Assembly: GCA_033765305.1 (NCBI GenBank)
Contig: JANRID010000058.1
Location: 62,001-126,000, forward strand
Reading direction: 5' to 3'
Origin: RDXT01 sp033765305
GTDB lineage: Bacteria > Bacteroidota > Bacteroidia > J057
DNA: 64,000 nt
In this document: positions 24,836-32,416 of the stretch, one piece after another
How positions within the stretch are numbered: the first letter of the stretch is position 1
Layout: every line of letters begins with the position of its first letter
The notes under the pieces: generated by a model
Seen by the model: the letters and a program-made list of their open reading frames with translations, nothing else
Databases searched by the model: none
What the model was told of the DNA's origin: nothing
Made by a program: the position numbers and the translations under genes

Positions 24836-25061
24836 ATTTCCCCCCACGCACCTGCCGGTTTACTTCCTCCCAAGTAAGCCCCCGTCCGTTGCCCTCCGCA
24901 TAGGCGGCGTCGCGGGCCAGGGCTTCTTCCACCCATGTATCAGGCACCTCGAAGGCGGCAGACTGCACGGCTTCGGGCGAAATAGAGGAAGCGATAAAGG
25001 CTATCAGCTGCAGGCGATCCGCCACAGACAGCTGCAGGATTTGTTCTTGAAGGGCACTCAT
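24834..25061 (-). CDS. Addiction-module antitoxin (PF09720-like)
   Basis: This protein of 75 residues begins MSALQEQILQLSVADRLQL, typical of the TIGR02574/PF09720 antidote family, with the conserved C-terminal GRGLTWEEVNRQV, which binds the ParE-type toxin. The start at 25061 is preferred; a longer frame from 25103 includes a relic sequence. It stops at the point where the toxin would begin, as in intact pairs. With the toxin broken, it may be an orphan. The central segment (SPEAVQSAAFEVPDTW) is longer in spacing than in short antidotes. Confidence 0.8.
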   Translation of the reverse strand: MSALQEQILQLSVADRLQLIAFIASSISPEAVQSAAFEVPDTWVEEALARDAAYAEGNGRGLTWEEVNRQVRGGK

Positions 25062-25099
25062 ATAAAGCAATATACGTAAAAAACCAGGTATCGGACAAC

Positions 25100-25247
25100 T
25101 CACCCCAACACCCTTCCCAACTCCTCCAGATTCACCCCCGCATCAAACATCGCCTCAATCCGAATCTGAAAACCGGGAACCGCCTCGCTGCGGATATGGC
25201 CATTGCCGGATTTGAGGATCAGTTCGTACGGCAGCTTTGGAGGAAGC
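25100..25247 (-). pseudogene. Uma2-like C-terminal relic, copy B
   Basis: The minus strand reads about 49 codons with KLPYELILKSGNGHI, RSEAVPGFQIRIEAMFD and NLEELGRVLG, then stops. It differs from copy A (23114-23260) by scattered substitutions only, so both descend from one duplicated gene. No upstream catalytic part is present: the frame passes at once into the toxin relic at 25252. Confidence 0.5.
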
Positions 25248-25251
25248 GCAT

Positions 25252-25300
25252 TTACTTTTTCCAGTCAGCGCGTGCATCACGCACCTGCCGGTTTACCCGC
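25252..25300 (-). pseudogene. Remnant of a second toxin-antitoxin pair
   Basis: The minus strand reads VNRQVRDARADWKK and stops. The first five residues match the antitoxin end (EVNRQVRGGK) and the rest match the toxin end (RDARSDWKK) of the module at 24549-25061. It therefore looks like a second copy in which the part between a shared arginine codon region was deleted. The plus-strand bases around 25250-25283 match 24549-24583 with few changes. Confidence 0.5.
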
Positions 25301-25343
25301 AAGGTATCAGATAACTCAAAGTTGTCCGAGGCCTTGCCGCCCC

Positions 25344-26408
25344 TCACAGCTCCACCGTCCGCCCGGTCCGGAAAGCTTCGTCGGCGGCGAGCACGATGCG
25401 CAGGCTGTTGACGGCGTCTTCCATGTGGGCCGTGAGGTCGAGGTCCTCCCGGATGGCACGCAGCAGGTACTGCTGCTCCAGCAGGCAAAGGCCGTCGTGG
25501 CCGGGCTCGTCGGAGGTATCGATCAGCTGATCGGGCTGAGCAAAGTGCCCGTCGGCGCCGCGGGCGCTCAGGTGCAGGCGCAGCGCCCCCGTTTTCGTAT
25601 GGCCGTCCACATCGTCGGAGGCGAGGTCCTTGTCCACGATGCTCACGCAGCCCTTCGGCCCGATCACGTCCTTGACGAAATACGCCGTTTCGCTCATCAT
25701 CGGCCCCCAGCCGGCCTCGTACCAGCCCACCGAGCCGTCGGCGAAGGCCACCTGCAGGCAGCCGTAGTTGTACATGTCCGGCGCGATTTCGTCGCTGAGG
25801 CGGGCCCCGATGGCGCTCACCCGCACCGGATGCGAGCCCGTCATCTGGCACATCACATCCACGTAGTGCACGCCGCAGTCCACAATCGGCGACATGCTCT
25901 GCATCAGCGACTTGTGCGTCTCCCAATTGGCCCCGCTGCTCTGCTGGTTGAGGTTCATGCGCATCACGAGGGGCTTGCCCAGCGTCTGCGCCACCTCGAT
26001 GAAGCGCTTCCAGGCCGGATGCACCCGCAGGATGTAGCCGATCACGAGCTTGCGCCCCAGCCGCCGGGCCGCCTCCACGATGCGGCGGCTTTCCTCCACC
26101 GTATTGGCCAGCGGCTTCTCCACAAACACATGCGCACCCGCCTCCAGCGCCGCCAGGGCATAGGCCGCATGGGTTTCGGGGTAGGTGCTGATGGACACCA
26201 CATCGGGCTTCGTGGCGGCCAGCGCCTCGTAGTAGTCGCCGAAGGTGGGATAGCCGCCCAGCTCGCGCGAAAGGCGCTCCCGGCTTTCGGCGCCGCGGCT
26301 TACCAGCCCGACAATCTGAAAATCAGCCAGCTGATGATAGGCGCGGGCATGCGAGGTGCCCATATGGCCGCAGCCGGCTACGAGTACGCGAAGGGGAGCA
26401 GGTGCCAT
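25344..26408 (-). CDS. Gfo/Idh/MocA family oxidoreductase
   Basis: This 354-residue NAD(P)-dependent oxidoreductase has the N-terminal Rossmann motif GCGHMGTSHA (12-21), the EKPLANT motif near residue 100 that supplies the active-site lysine, and the DCGVHYVDV segment near residue 180 with the usual catalytic aspartate/histidine. Members oxidise sugars, inositols or related polyols. The start at 26408 (MAPAPLRVLV) is preferred over an in-frame ATG 16 codons upstream. It is the last gene of the operon from 30809, 60 bases after the DUF418 gene. The substrate cannot be told from sequence. Confidence 0.88.
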   Translation of the reverse strand: MAPAPLRVLVAGCGHMGTSHARAYHQLADFQIVGLVSRGAESRERLSRELGGYPTFGDYYEALAATKPDVVSISTYPETHAAYALAALEAGAHVFVEKPLANTVEESRRIVEAARRLGRKLVIGYILRVHPAWKRFIEVAQTLGKPLVMRMNLNQQSSGANWETHKSLMQSMSPIVDCGVHYVDVMCQMTGSHPVRVSAIGARLSDEIAPDMYNYGCLQVAFADGSVGWYEAGWGPMMSETAYFVKDVIGPKGCVSIVDKDLASDDVDGHTKTGALRLHLSARGADGHFAQPDQLIDTSDEPGHDGLCLLEQQYLLRAIREDLDLTAHMEDAVNSLRIVLAADEAFRTGRTVEL

Positions 26409-26468
26409 ACATTCGGGGTCGGAGGTTCGTGCAGGCAAGGTAGGGAATTTTGCCAAACGGGCCGCCGC

Positions 26469-27674
26469 TCAGCCGGCCGCAGGCCGGGCCTTTCCCCAGC
26501 TGAGCCACGTAAGCCGGTGCCAGAGCCCTTCCAGCGGCCCCTGCCGGTAGCGCCCCAGCCACCACTGGCACACATACAGCTGCGCCGCAAACATCAGGAT
26601 GCCGATCAGCAGGCTGAGCGCGTAGCCGGCAGACGGCGCCAGGTTCAGAAAAAATGGGAAATAGATCAGCATCCCCGCAAAGGACTGTGTGAGGTAATTC
26701 GTCAGGCTCATCCGCCCGTAGCGCTCCAGCGGAGCCACCCGCTGCCGGAAGCGCGCCTGCTCGTACAGCAGCAGAAACGACGACGCCAGCACCCCCGTGA
26801 AGGCCAGCTTCTGCCACATATCCAGCATCGTGCCGAGCGAATACATGACCTCATGCTGCGTCTGCTGATCCAATGCCTTGACTTTGAGCTGATACAGCGG
26901 GCCGAAGGCCACCGCCGAGACGATGAGCACCCGTGTCCAGAAGCCTTGCTGCACCGCCTCGCTGCGGAAAAGGCCCCGCCGCCCGATCAGCAGCCCGGTG
27001 AGCATCAGCCCGGCCGTCTGGAAAAATCGGCCGAAGTCCAGGGCCCAGAAGAAGCTCGCCAGCTGGCCTGCGCCGAGGTTTTTCCAGATAAAATTCCAAA
27101 AATCGCCCTGCTTGGCCGCATCGATGATCTCGATGTAATACGGATCGCAGAGCCGGGCTGGAATTTTGTAGGCCGGATCGGCCAGCAGGCGGAGAAAGTG
27201 GTACCATTCCACCGGCTGCAGCAGGCAGATCAGCGCCAGGATGAATACGGGGCGGTCGCCCCAGTGCCGTACCAAGGCCAGCAGCGTGCCTACCGCCGCA
27301 TACAGCAGCAGCACGTCGCCGCCCGGAAAGACGCTGGCATTCAGGCAGCCGAAGCCGGCCAGCAGGAGCAGCCGCCACAGGAAGCGCCCGCCGAAGTCGC
27401 GGCCCTTCGCCTGCTCATTCGCAAACTGCACGTAAAACGTGAAGCCGAAGAGCAAGGCGAAGATCGAATAGGATTTGCCTGCAAACAGTCCGAAAATCAG
27501 GATGTACACGCTGTCGTTCAGCGCGTTGAGCCAGCCGGGCTGCAGCGCGGCATCGGGATAGACCGGATAGATGAAATGCTCCAGGTTATGCACCAGGAGG
27601 ATGCCCATCACCGCGAAGCCCCGCAGGGCGTCGATGCTGGTGATACGGCTTGGCGGGGAGGATGCGGGGGTCAT
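26469..27674 (-). CDS. DUF418 family membrane protein
   Basis: This 401-residue integral membrane protein starts with the family hallmark IDALRGFAVMGILLVHN and has about nine to ten hydrophobic helices. The C-terminal DUF418 region includes PLERYGRMSLTNYLTQS, the second hallmark. DUF418 proteins are distantly related to acyltransferase-3-like membrane enzymes and transporters; their function is unknown. It lies 30 bases after a glycosyltransferase, which may hint at a role in surface polysaccharide modification. The C-terminus is basic (LSWGKARPAAG). Confidence 0.88.
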   Translation of the reverse strand: MTPASSPPSRITSIDALRGFAVMGILLVHNLEHFIYPVYPDAALQPGWLNALNDSVYILIFGLFAGKSYSIFALLFGFTFYVQFANEQAKGRDFGGRFLWRLLLLAGFGCLNASVFPGGDVLLLYAAVGTLLALVRHWGDRPVFILALICLLQPVEWYHFLRLLADPAYKIPARLCDPYYIEIIDAAKQGDFWNFIWKNLGAGQLASFFWALDFGRFFQTAGLMLTGLLIGRRGLFRSEAVQQGFWTRVLIVSAVAFGPLYQLKVKALDQQTQHEVMYSLGTMLDMWQKLAFTGVLASSFLLLYEQARFRQRVAPLERYGRMSLTNYLTQSFAGMLIYFPFFLNLAPSAGYALSLLIGILMFAAQLYVCQWWLGRYRQGPLEGLWHRLTWLSWGKARPAAG

Positions 27675-27704
27675 CGGAGAGACGGGATTCAGCGGATTGG
27701 CGGG

Positions 27705-28808
27705 TCAAAGGAGCGATGCGTAAGCCGCATGCACCTGGCGGGCCAGCTGCTCCGGGCTGAAGCGGGCCCGGTGGATGCGGCCGGCGCGGATGCGCGCCTC
27801 GCGCAGGGCGCTGTCGCCGAGGATCTGCCCGATGGCATGGGCCAGGGCGTCGGGATCCAGGGGATCCGCATACCAGGCGGCTTCGCCGCCGGCCTCGGGC
27901 ATCGAGGCCTGCGGCGAAGTAAGCACCGGCAGATCGGCGTGCAGGGCCTCCAGCACCGGCAGCCCGAAGCCTTCGTAGCGCGAAGGATACGCGAGGAGGG
28001 CGGCAGCCCGGTACAGCAGGGGCAGCTCGGCCGGGCCCGGGCCGAGGCGCTGCGCATGCAGCTTGCGGGCAGGCCAGGCGGCCAGCCGCTGCGCCGCCTG
28101 GCGGGCATAGGGCCCGCTGCCCCGCCCTACGATCACGAGCGGCGGCGGATCGGGCATGCGCTCCAGCGCGTCGAGCAGGGTGAGCAGATTTTTCCGGGGC
28201 GAGATGGCCCCTACATACAGCACAAAGCCCGCCGGAAGCTGGTGCTTCCGCACAAATTCCTGCATCTCAGCCGCTTCCGGCATGCGCCGGAAGGGCGGCG
28301 CCACCGCCTGGTACTGCACGCGCACGCGGTCTTCCGGCACCCGGTAGTGTGCCAGCAGATCGCGGCGCGTGGCTTCGCTGATGGCCAGGATCAGGTCCGC
28401 ATCGCGGCAGGCCTGCCGGGTTTTCCAATGGTACAGGGCCCGGTCGGCTGGGCGGTACTGCTCGGGATGGATGCGGAAAATCACGTCGTGGACCGTCGCC
28501 ACAGACCGGATTCCGGCCCGGCGCAAGCCGGCGGGCAGCTCGTTGCTCAGGCCGTGGAATATCTGGACGCCGGCCCCCCGGGCTTCGCCCGCCAGCCCGA
28601 AGCGGCGCCAGAGGGCAGCGCCAGGCCCTGCGCGGCGGATCACCCTGCTGCCGGGCGGCGGCGGCCAGCCGCCGGCTGCCCCGGGCGTAAACAGCACCTG
28701 CTCCACCTCCGGCACATACAGCGCCAGATCTTCGAGCAGCGTGCGGCTGTAGCCGCCCAGTCCGCTGAGGTTGCGGAAGGCCCGTTTCGCGTCGTATCCC
28801 GCCCGCAT
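27705..28808 (-). CDS. Glycosyltransferase family 4 protein
   Basis: This 367-residue GT-B fold glycosyltransferase has an acceptor domain at 1-170 (GLGGYSRTLLEDLA, then VATVHDVIFRIHPEQ). The donor domain from about 185 includes FVLYVGAISPRKNLLTLLDAL and ends with PSRYEGFGLPVLEAL, which contains the EX7E motif that binds the nucleotide sugar. The nearest type is the WcaI/RfaB-like GT4 group that builds capsule or O-antigen sugars; the exact sugar is unknown. It begins 3 bases before the end of the intergenic gap to the GCS2/CBS gene stop, so the two are cotranscribed. Confidence 0.9.
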   Translation of the reverse strand: MRAGYDAKRAFRNLSGLGGYSRTLLEDLALYVPEVEQVLFTPGAAGGWPPPPGSRVIRRAGPGAALWRRFGLAGEARGAGVQIFHGLSNELPAGLRRAGIRSVATVHDVIFRIHPEQYRPADRALYHWKTRQACRDADLILAISEATRRDLLAHYRVPEDRVRVQYQAVAPPFRRMPEAAEMQEFVRKHQLPAGFVLYVGAISPRKNLLTLLDALERMPDPPPLVIVGRGSGPYARQAAQRLAAWPARKLHAQRLGPGPAELPLLYRAAALLAYPSRYEGFGLPVLEALHADLPVLTSPQASMPEAGGEAAWYADPLDPDALAHAIGQILGDSALREARIRAGRIHRARFSPEQLARQVHAAYASLL

Positions 28809-28811
28809 GGC

Positions 28812-30809
28812 TCAGCTCGCAGGCGTCGCCGCCGACTGGTCTGTCTGGGCTTGGGCCTGCGCCTGATGCATGCCGTTGGATTCCTCCTGGCGCTTGTCTG
28901 CCGAGCGCTTGATCAGGTTGGCGGTGATGTTGAGGAATTCCGCCTCGGTGATCATACCCACCAGTTTTTCATTTTTCAGCACCGGCAGGCAGCCGATCTG
29001 ATGGGCGCGCATGATTTCGATGGCCTTGACGATGGTATCCTCCGGCGAGATCGTGAGCGGGTTGCGCTTCATGATCTTGCCCACCGTAGGCAGCGGCTCG
29101 CGGTGCGGCAGTTCGAAGTGCTGGGCGTAGTAGCGCAGGATCATGCGGGCGGTAATCAGGCCCACGAGGCTGCCTTTTTTATCCTCTACCGCCACGTGGC
29201 GGATTTTTCGCCATTCGATCAGCGAGCAGGGCAGATCCAGCACATCGTCCTCCTGCACGGTGATGAGGTCGGTGGACATGAATTCCTCCACCAGCAGCGC
29301 CGTCGGCTCGTATTCCATCAGCTCGCGGCTGGCCAGTTCCCACTCATGGACTGGTTTGCCGGCATGCTGCTGCTGGTACATGGAGTTGGTGATGGCCGTG
29401 ATGACCTCGTCGCGGGGCACGCCCTCCTGGGAGACCTTGGCAAAAGAGCGCAGCATCCAGCTGGCGCCGGTCTGGCCCGATTTGACCCGCTCCTCGATGA
29501 TACCGAGGTAGTAGTCGATGTCTTCGCGGGCGATATTGGCCTTTTGCAGGCCGAAGGCCGCCATCGGCAGCAGTTCTTCGAGGACCAGCTGGCCGGGCGA
29601 CACCTTGCGGTCGTTGATCCAGGTAATCTGGGTCTCCAGGCCGTGCCGGGCGCAGGCGAAGAAATTGGTCCGGGCGACGTTGAAGTCCAGCTTCTTCGTG
29701 ATGTCCGGATACATTTCATCCATGCCGTTGACCATGCCCAGCCAGAAGGCGGCGTTGGCGAAAGAATCGGGCAGGCTGGGTCCGGCGGGGAAAATGCGGT
29801 TTTCGATGCGCAGGTGCGGCTTGCCATTGGGGGAAATGCCGTAGCAGGGCCGGTTCCAGCGGTACACCGTCGAGTTGTGCATGTTGAGGGCGCGGAGCTT
29901 GGGCGTGATGCCGGCATCCATTTTCTCAAACACATCCTCGTCGATATGCGTCGTGAGGATTACCTTGAAACGGGCGATATCCTCGCGGTAGATTTCGAGA
30001 ATCGAGTTTTTGAGCCAGCCGGTACCGAAATTGACCCGCGGGCTGCGGTCGCGCAGGTGGTCGGTGGTGGTGCGGATGTCGATCGACTGCTGGAAGAGGG
30101 CGATGCGGGTCTCTTTCCAGAGGCGCCGGCCGAAGAGCAGGGAGGAATTGACCGCCACCGCCATGGCCGGACCCGCGAGGGCCTGCGCATAGTTGTATTT
30201 TTTCACAAAATCCTGCGGCGTCACCTGGAGGTGCACCTGGAAGCTTGTATTGCAGGATTCGAGCATGGCGGAATCCTGCTTCAGGAAGATTTCATCGATC
30301 CCGGCGATGCGCAGCTCGAAGGCTTCGCCCCGCAGCTCCTTCAGCCCGTCCATGAGCATGCGGTAGCGGGGGATGGGGGTGATATTGTTGATCTCCACAT
30401 CGGCCTTGCGGATCGTGGGGAGAATGCCCGCCAGCAGGATAATGGCCCCCAGGTCGTTGAGCTTGCCCTGGGCCGTCTCCAGCGTATGCTTCAGCGACTG
30501 GTGCATGCTGGAGATCGCCTTGCCGGTAAATACTTCCGGCTGGAGGTTGGTTTCCAGGTTGAACGATGCCAGCTCGGAGGTGAAGCTCGGATCGTTGATG
30601 GCCTTGAGGGCTGCGAGGTTGATGTGGATGGGCTTCAGGTTGTGCCCTACCAGGCACATCTCCTGCTCGGCCCCAATCCGGATGGGGTCCGTCTCGAACC
30701 ACTCCTCGTCCAGCATGCGCTCCAGCGCCTGCACATCCTTCAGCAGGTGCCGCATAAACTCCTGCTGGTCCTGGCGGCTGCGGACCTCTTTGACGTTCTG
30801 ATCTCCCAT
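28812..30809 (-). CDS. GCS2-type glutamate-cysteine ligase-like protein with two CBS domains
   Basis: This 665-residue protein is built of a GCS2 carboxylate-amine ligase region (about 40-470) and two CBS domains near 505-560 and 575-640. The ligase part shows RIGAEQEMCLV, SELASFNLETN, HLRIENRIFPAGPS and FFACARHGLETQ. GCS2 enzymes join glutamate to cysteine or a similar amine with ATP; the product here is not certain. CBS pairs bind adenosine nucleotides and may regulate activity by energy state (PLTISPEDTIVKAIEIM marks the second). The C-terminal 30 residues are glutamine- and alanine-rich. It leads the operon and has its own promoter. Confidence 0.88.
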   Translation of the reverse strand: MGDQNVKEVRSRQDQQEFMRHLLKDVQALERMLDEEWFETDPIRIGAEQEMCLVGHNLKPIHINLAALKAINDPSFTSELASFNLETNLQPEVFTGKAISSMHQSLKHTLETAQGKLNDLGAIILLAGILPTIRKADVEINNITPIPRYRMLMDGLKELRGEAFELRIAGIDEIFLKQDSAMLESCNTSFQVHLQVTPQDFVKKYNYAQALAGPAMAVAVNSSLLFGRRLWKETRIALFQQSIDIRTTTDHLRDRSPRVNFGTGWLKNSILEIYREDIARFKVILTTHIDEDVFEKMDAGITPKLRALNMHNSTVYRWNRPCYGISPNGKPHLRIENRIFPAGPSLPDSFANAAFWLGMVNGMDEMYPDITKKLDFNVARTNFFACARHGLETQITWINDRKVSPGQLVLEELLPMAAFGLQKANIAREDIDYYLGIIEERVKSGQTGASWMLRSFAKVSQEGVPRDEVITAITNSMYQQQHAGKPVHEWELASRELMEYEPTALLVEEFMSTDLITVQEDDVLDLPCSLIEWRKIRHVAVEDKKGSLVGLITARMILRYYAQHFELPHREPLPTVGKIMKRNPLTISPEDTIVKAIEIMRAHQIGCLPVLKNEKLVGMITEAEFLNITANLIKRSADKRQEESNGMHQAQAQAQTDQSAATPAS

Positions 30810-30856
30810 GTGAAAGCTCCCTAAGCCTGGAGCGGGGTTTTGATGGATTTGTCAGC

Positions 30857-30887
30857 TAAAGATATGGGTTTCTGTAGAATTTGCAAG
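30857..30887 (-). promoter_or_regulatory. Promoter of the GCS2/CBS operon
   Basis: On the minus strand, a -33 box CTTG (30887-30884) and a -7 box TATCTTTA (30864-30857) are separated by 19 bases. One position of the -7 box differs from the TAnnTTTG consensus. It would give a leader of about 40 bases before the ATG at 30809. Confidence 0.6.
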
Positions 30888-31111
30888 AAAGGCAATATGA
30901 AGCGGATTGTGTGCCGCAGCACAAGCCGGGACCCGGAACGGCCCGCAGCGCATCTGCCGGGTAAATCCCTGCATCTGGCAGCCGCTGTAACATGCATTAC
31001 ATTGCAGCCCGGCAGAACCGAATCGGGCAGCAGATTATCTAGCACATTCCAAGTGAATTAAACAGCTCGTAGTGCTGCTGTTTTATCTTGATACCTGATA
31101 CTTGCTACTTT
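30888..31111. other. Intergenic stretch, nothing firm
   Basis: Together with the promoter, this forms a 302-base gap between convergent-free minus-strand genes. A 73-codon plus-strand frame from 30840 opens with a CRICKKGN motif but then becomes arbitrary, and I do not call it. At 31088-31114 the text TTGATACCTGATACTTGCTACTTTCTAC resembles the tandem repeat before sbcC. Confidence 0.5.
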
Positions 31112-32350
31112 CTACTCTCCCCTCCCCCTCAGCACCTTCAGGCAGAAATTCATCGCATAATTCGCCGCGTACTCAATATTCACCTGACGGTCGTAGTACA
31201 GCTCCAGGCGCCGGGCCTGCACCCCGTCCGGCGCAGCGCAGGCGATCCACACCTGCGGGCGCTGCCCGCCGTCGGCCTCGGCCAGCCCGGTAGTGGCCAG
31301 CCCCACCTGCGCGCCCAGCGCGCGGCGCACCCCCTCGGCCATGGCCTTCGCCACGGCCTCCGATACTACGCCATGCGTCTGAATATCAGCCTCCGGCACG
31401 CCCAGAACCGCCATTTTCACCGGAACCGCATAGGCTGTCACCCCGCCCAGGTAATAGTCGGATGCGCCGGAAACCGATACCAGCGCCGCGCTGAGCCGGC
31501 CGCCGGTCATGCTTTCTGCGGCAGCAAGGGTAAGCCCCCGTTCACGCAGCAGCGCGCCCAGCTCCGCTGCCAGCGGCCGGTCGCCGGTGGTGTACAGCTT
31601 GTCCGCAAACAGCTCCGCCACAAGCTGCCCGTAGCGCTGCGCTCCGGCGGCTGCCGCCTCCGGGTCGGGGTGCCGCATGCTGACCTCGATCCACAGCCCG
31701 TCCAGGCGGGGCAGATAGGATACGCTCAGCTCCGGCGGAAACTGCGGCTCCAGCGCCTCCATGCGCGCTGCCGCCTCCGACTCCGGAATATCCGTCATCC
31801 GCACGGCAAACGAGCGGAAGGCATCCGCCGGAAAGGCGCCCTGCAGCAGCGGCACGACCGCATGCTCCAGCATGTGCAGCATCTCGAACGGCACGCCGGG
31901 CATGCTCACCAGCAGCTTGCCCGCGCGGCGGAAGGCCATGCCCGGCGCCGTGCCGCGGAGGTTGAACACCACCTCGCAGGCCTCCGGCACCAGCGCCTGG
32001 CGGCGCGTGAGATCGTTCAGGGGGCGGCCACGCGCCGCGAAGCGCTGCTCCAGGGCCTCCAGCGTCGGCTGGTGCCAGACCCAGCCGCCGCCGGCCCATT
32101 CCGCCAGGGTATGCTTCGTAATGTCGTCCTTCGTAGGGCCCAGGCCGCCGCTCGTCAGCACGATCTCGCTCCGGCTCAGCTCGCTTTCCACTGCATCGAG
32201 GATCGCCTCCCGCGTATCGCCCACACTCAGCACGCGGTGCAGGGTGTAGCCGTAGCGCCGCAGGATCAGCGCCGCTTCAGTTGCATTGGTGTTGACGACG
32301 CGGCCGCGCAGCAGCTCGTCGCCGATGGTCAGGAGGGAAATACGGTTCAT
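31112..32350 (-). CDS. cinA: CinA family nicotinamide-nucleotide amidase
   Basis: This 412-residue protein is a full-length CinA. The N-terminal COG1058 molybdopterin-binding-like domain (1-about 240) shows LLTIGDELLRGRVVNTN and TSGGLGPTKDD, and hydrolyses ADP-ribose or NMN in known members. The C-terminal PncC-type amidase domain starts with LAAAESMTGGRLSAAL and has SDYYLGGVTAYA; it deamidates nicotinamide mononucleotide. The start ATG at 32350 aligns with the family; an upstream in-frame ATG 14 codons earlier adds an unlikely leader. Its 3' neighbour on the minus strand is the intergenic repeat at 31088. Confidence 0.93.
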   Translation of the reverse strand: MNRISLLTIGDELLRGRVVNTNATEAALILRRYGYTLHRVLSVGDTREAILDAVESELSRSEIVLTSGGLGPTKDDITKHTLAEWAGGGWVWHQPTLEALEQRFAARGRPLNDLTRRQALVPEACEVVFNLRGTAPGMAFRRAGKLLVSMPGVPFEMLHMLEHAVVPLLQGAFPADAFRSFAVRMTDIPESEAAARMEALEPQFPPELSVSYLPRLDGLWIEVSMRHPDPEAAAAGAQRYGQLVAELFADKLYTTGDRPLAAELGALLRERGLTLAAAESMTGGRLSAALVSVSGASDYYLGGVTAYAVPVKMAVLGVPEADIQTHGVVSEAVAKAMAEGVRRALGAQVGLATTGLAEADGGQRPQVWIACAAPDGVQARRLELYYDRQVNIEYAANYAMNFCLKVLRGRGE

Positions 32351-32416
32351 AGACGCGGCGTATGCGGGCGTACAGCAGGCCCGGCCGGCCAAAGATGCAG
32401 GGATCCGGGCGAAAGG

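Noticed and set aside
25203..30824. A plus-strand open frame of 1873 codons opposite the oxidoreductase, DUF418, glycosyltransferase and GCS2 genes
   Set aside because: It is the antisense of four clear genes, created by high GC content, with arginine-, histidine- and glutamine-rich text and no domain.
30840..31061. A 73-codon plus-strand frame with CRICKKGN near its start
   Set aside because: Only one cysteine pair, arbitrary sequence afterwards, and it overlaps the promoter of the GCS2/CBS gene.
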